A stretch of DNA of 64,000 nt from Polyangia bacterium (GTDB lineage Bacteria; Myxococcota_A; Polyangia; Nannocystales; Nannocystaceae), in assembly GCA_030430565.1 (NCBI GenBank), contig JAUIKS010000002.1:186001-250000 (forward strand), read 5' to 3'. How positions within the stretch are numbered: position 1 is the first letter of the stretch; every line of letters starts with the position of its first letter. This document shows positions 63,881-64,000 of this stretch, one piece after another. A program made the translations under genes and the position numbers. The notes under the pieces are model-generated. The model saw nothing but the letters and a program-made list of their open reading frames with translations. It had not been told where the DNA came from and searched no databases.

Positions 63881-64000
63881 ATCGATTAACCCGCGCGGCA
63901 GAAAGTTCCGCCTACCTGTAGGCGCGAGGCGCCCAGCAGCGCCGCGGACTCGGTCGCTACCGCCCCTGTACACCCACGAGCACGACCTGGGCGTCAGGTT

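Overview
The window is about 70% GC DNA from a myxobacterium, most likely of the Nannocystineae (Nannocystis, Plesiocystis or Enhygromyxa type). This is inferred from gene content: many lipoproteins with Ser/Thr/Asp-rich linkers, several secreted Cys-rich proteins, a MYXO-CTERM sorting tail, an ADYC-like protein, three Hanks-type Ser/Thr kinases, ECF sigma factors paired with kinases or membrane proteins, and a fused B12-dependent mutase. No tRNA, rRNA, CRISPR array, insertion sequence or phage gene was recognised. It looks like ordinary chromosome in which most genes serve signalling or the cell surface.

Layout. 1-2000: an FG-GAP lipoprotein cut by the left edge and a Cys-rich lipoprotein. 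2482-6497: a small winged-helix-like protein and IcmF. 6781-13541: an extensin-like peptidase, a PEGA-tailed Ser/Thr kinase, a four-S1-domain RNA-binding protein and PrkA. 13642-19102: secreted and lipoprotein genes, a 947-residue carboxypeptidase-regulatory-repeat protein, a SAM methyltransferase and an ADYC-like lipoprotein. 19476-23761: ECF sigma factor followed by a 1162-residue kinase with TPRs. 23833-26173: thrS with an elaborate leader. 26470-32687: LysM-MepA endopeptidase, a cupin-like protein, a PAS histidine kinase, a small exported protein and a DoxX-like membrane protein. 32713-35056: an M23 peptidase with Cys-rich repeats and a protein of seven 25-residue Cys repeats. 35132-40655: a GNAT acetyltransferase, an FHA-AAA+ protein, then a kinase / TPR protein / Cys-rich lipoprotein operon. 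40904-44201: a lipoprotein and an ECF sigma / membrane protein / exported protein cluster. 44266-50379: two S9 peptidases flanking a lone gspC. 50436-58991: small lipoproteins, a Rieske oxygenase, a beta-propeller lipoprotein, a PhnD-like lipoprotein, a Sel1-repeat lipoprotein and a MYXO-CTERM protein. 59268-63347: one large CHAT protease-STAND NTPase-TPR protein.

The two best leads. (1) The thrS leader reads as a complete transcription attenuator: a good sigma-70-type promoter, a 14-residue leader peptide with four Thr codons, a 1:2 hairpin over the last Thr codons and stop, a 12-of-13 bp antiterminator and a strong U-tailed terminator. A second structured element with a perfect 11-bp closing stem follows next to the ribosome-binding site. 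(2) The CHAT-STAND-TPR protein has a plausible His/Cys protease dyad, a P-loop NTPase and a long TPR sensor in one chain, preceded by two exact 20-bp tandem repeats. That is the architecture of bacterial caspase-like, nucleotide-gated defence or cell-death proteins. Other leads are an FHA-AAA+ protein that lacks the sigma-54-contacting GAFTGA loop, a kinase with Thr-centred N-terminal repeats, a KshA/DAF-36-type Rieske oxygenase in a lineage known for sterols, and a TGTCY-N4-RGACA palindrome found five times.

Limits. Everything was read by eye; no similarity search, folding program or codon statistics could be run. Start codons are often uncertain because many genes lack a clear Shine-Dalgarno sequence, and several look leaderless.
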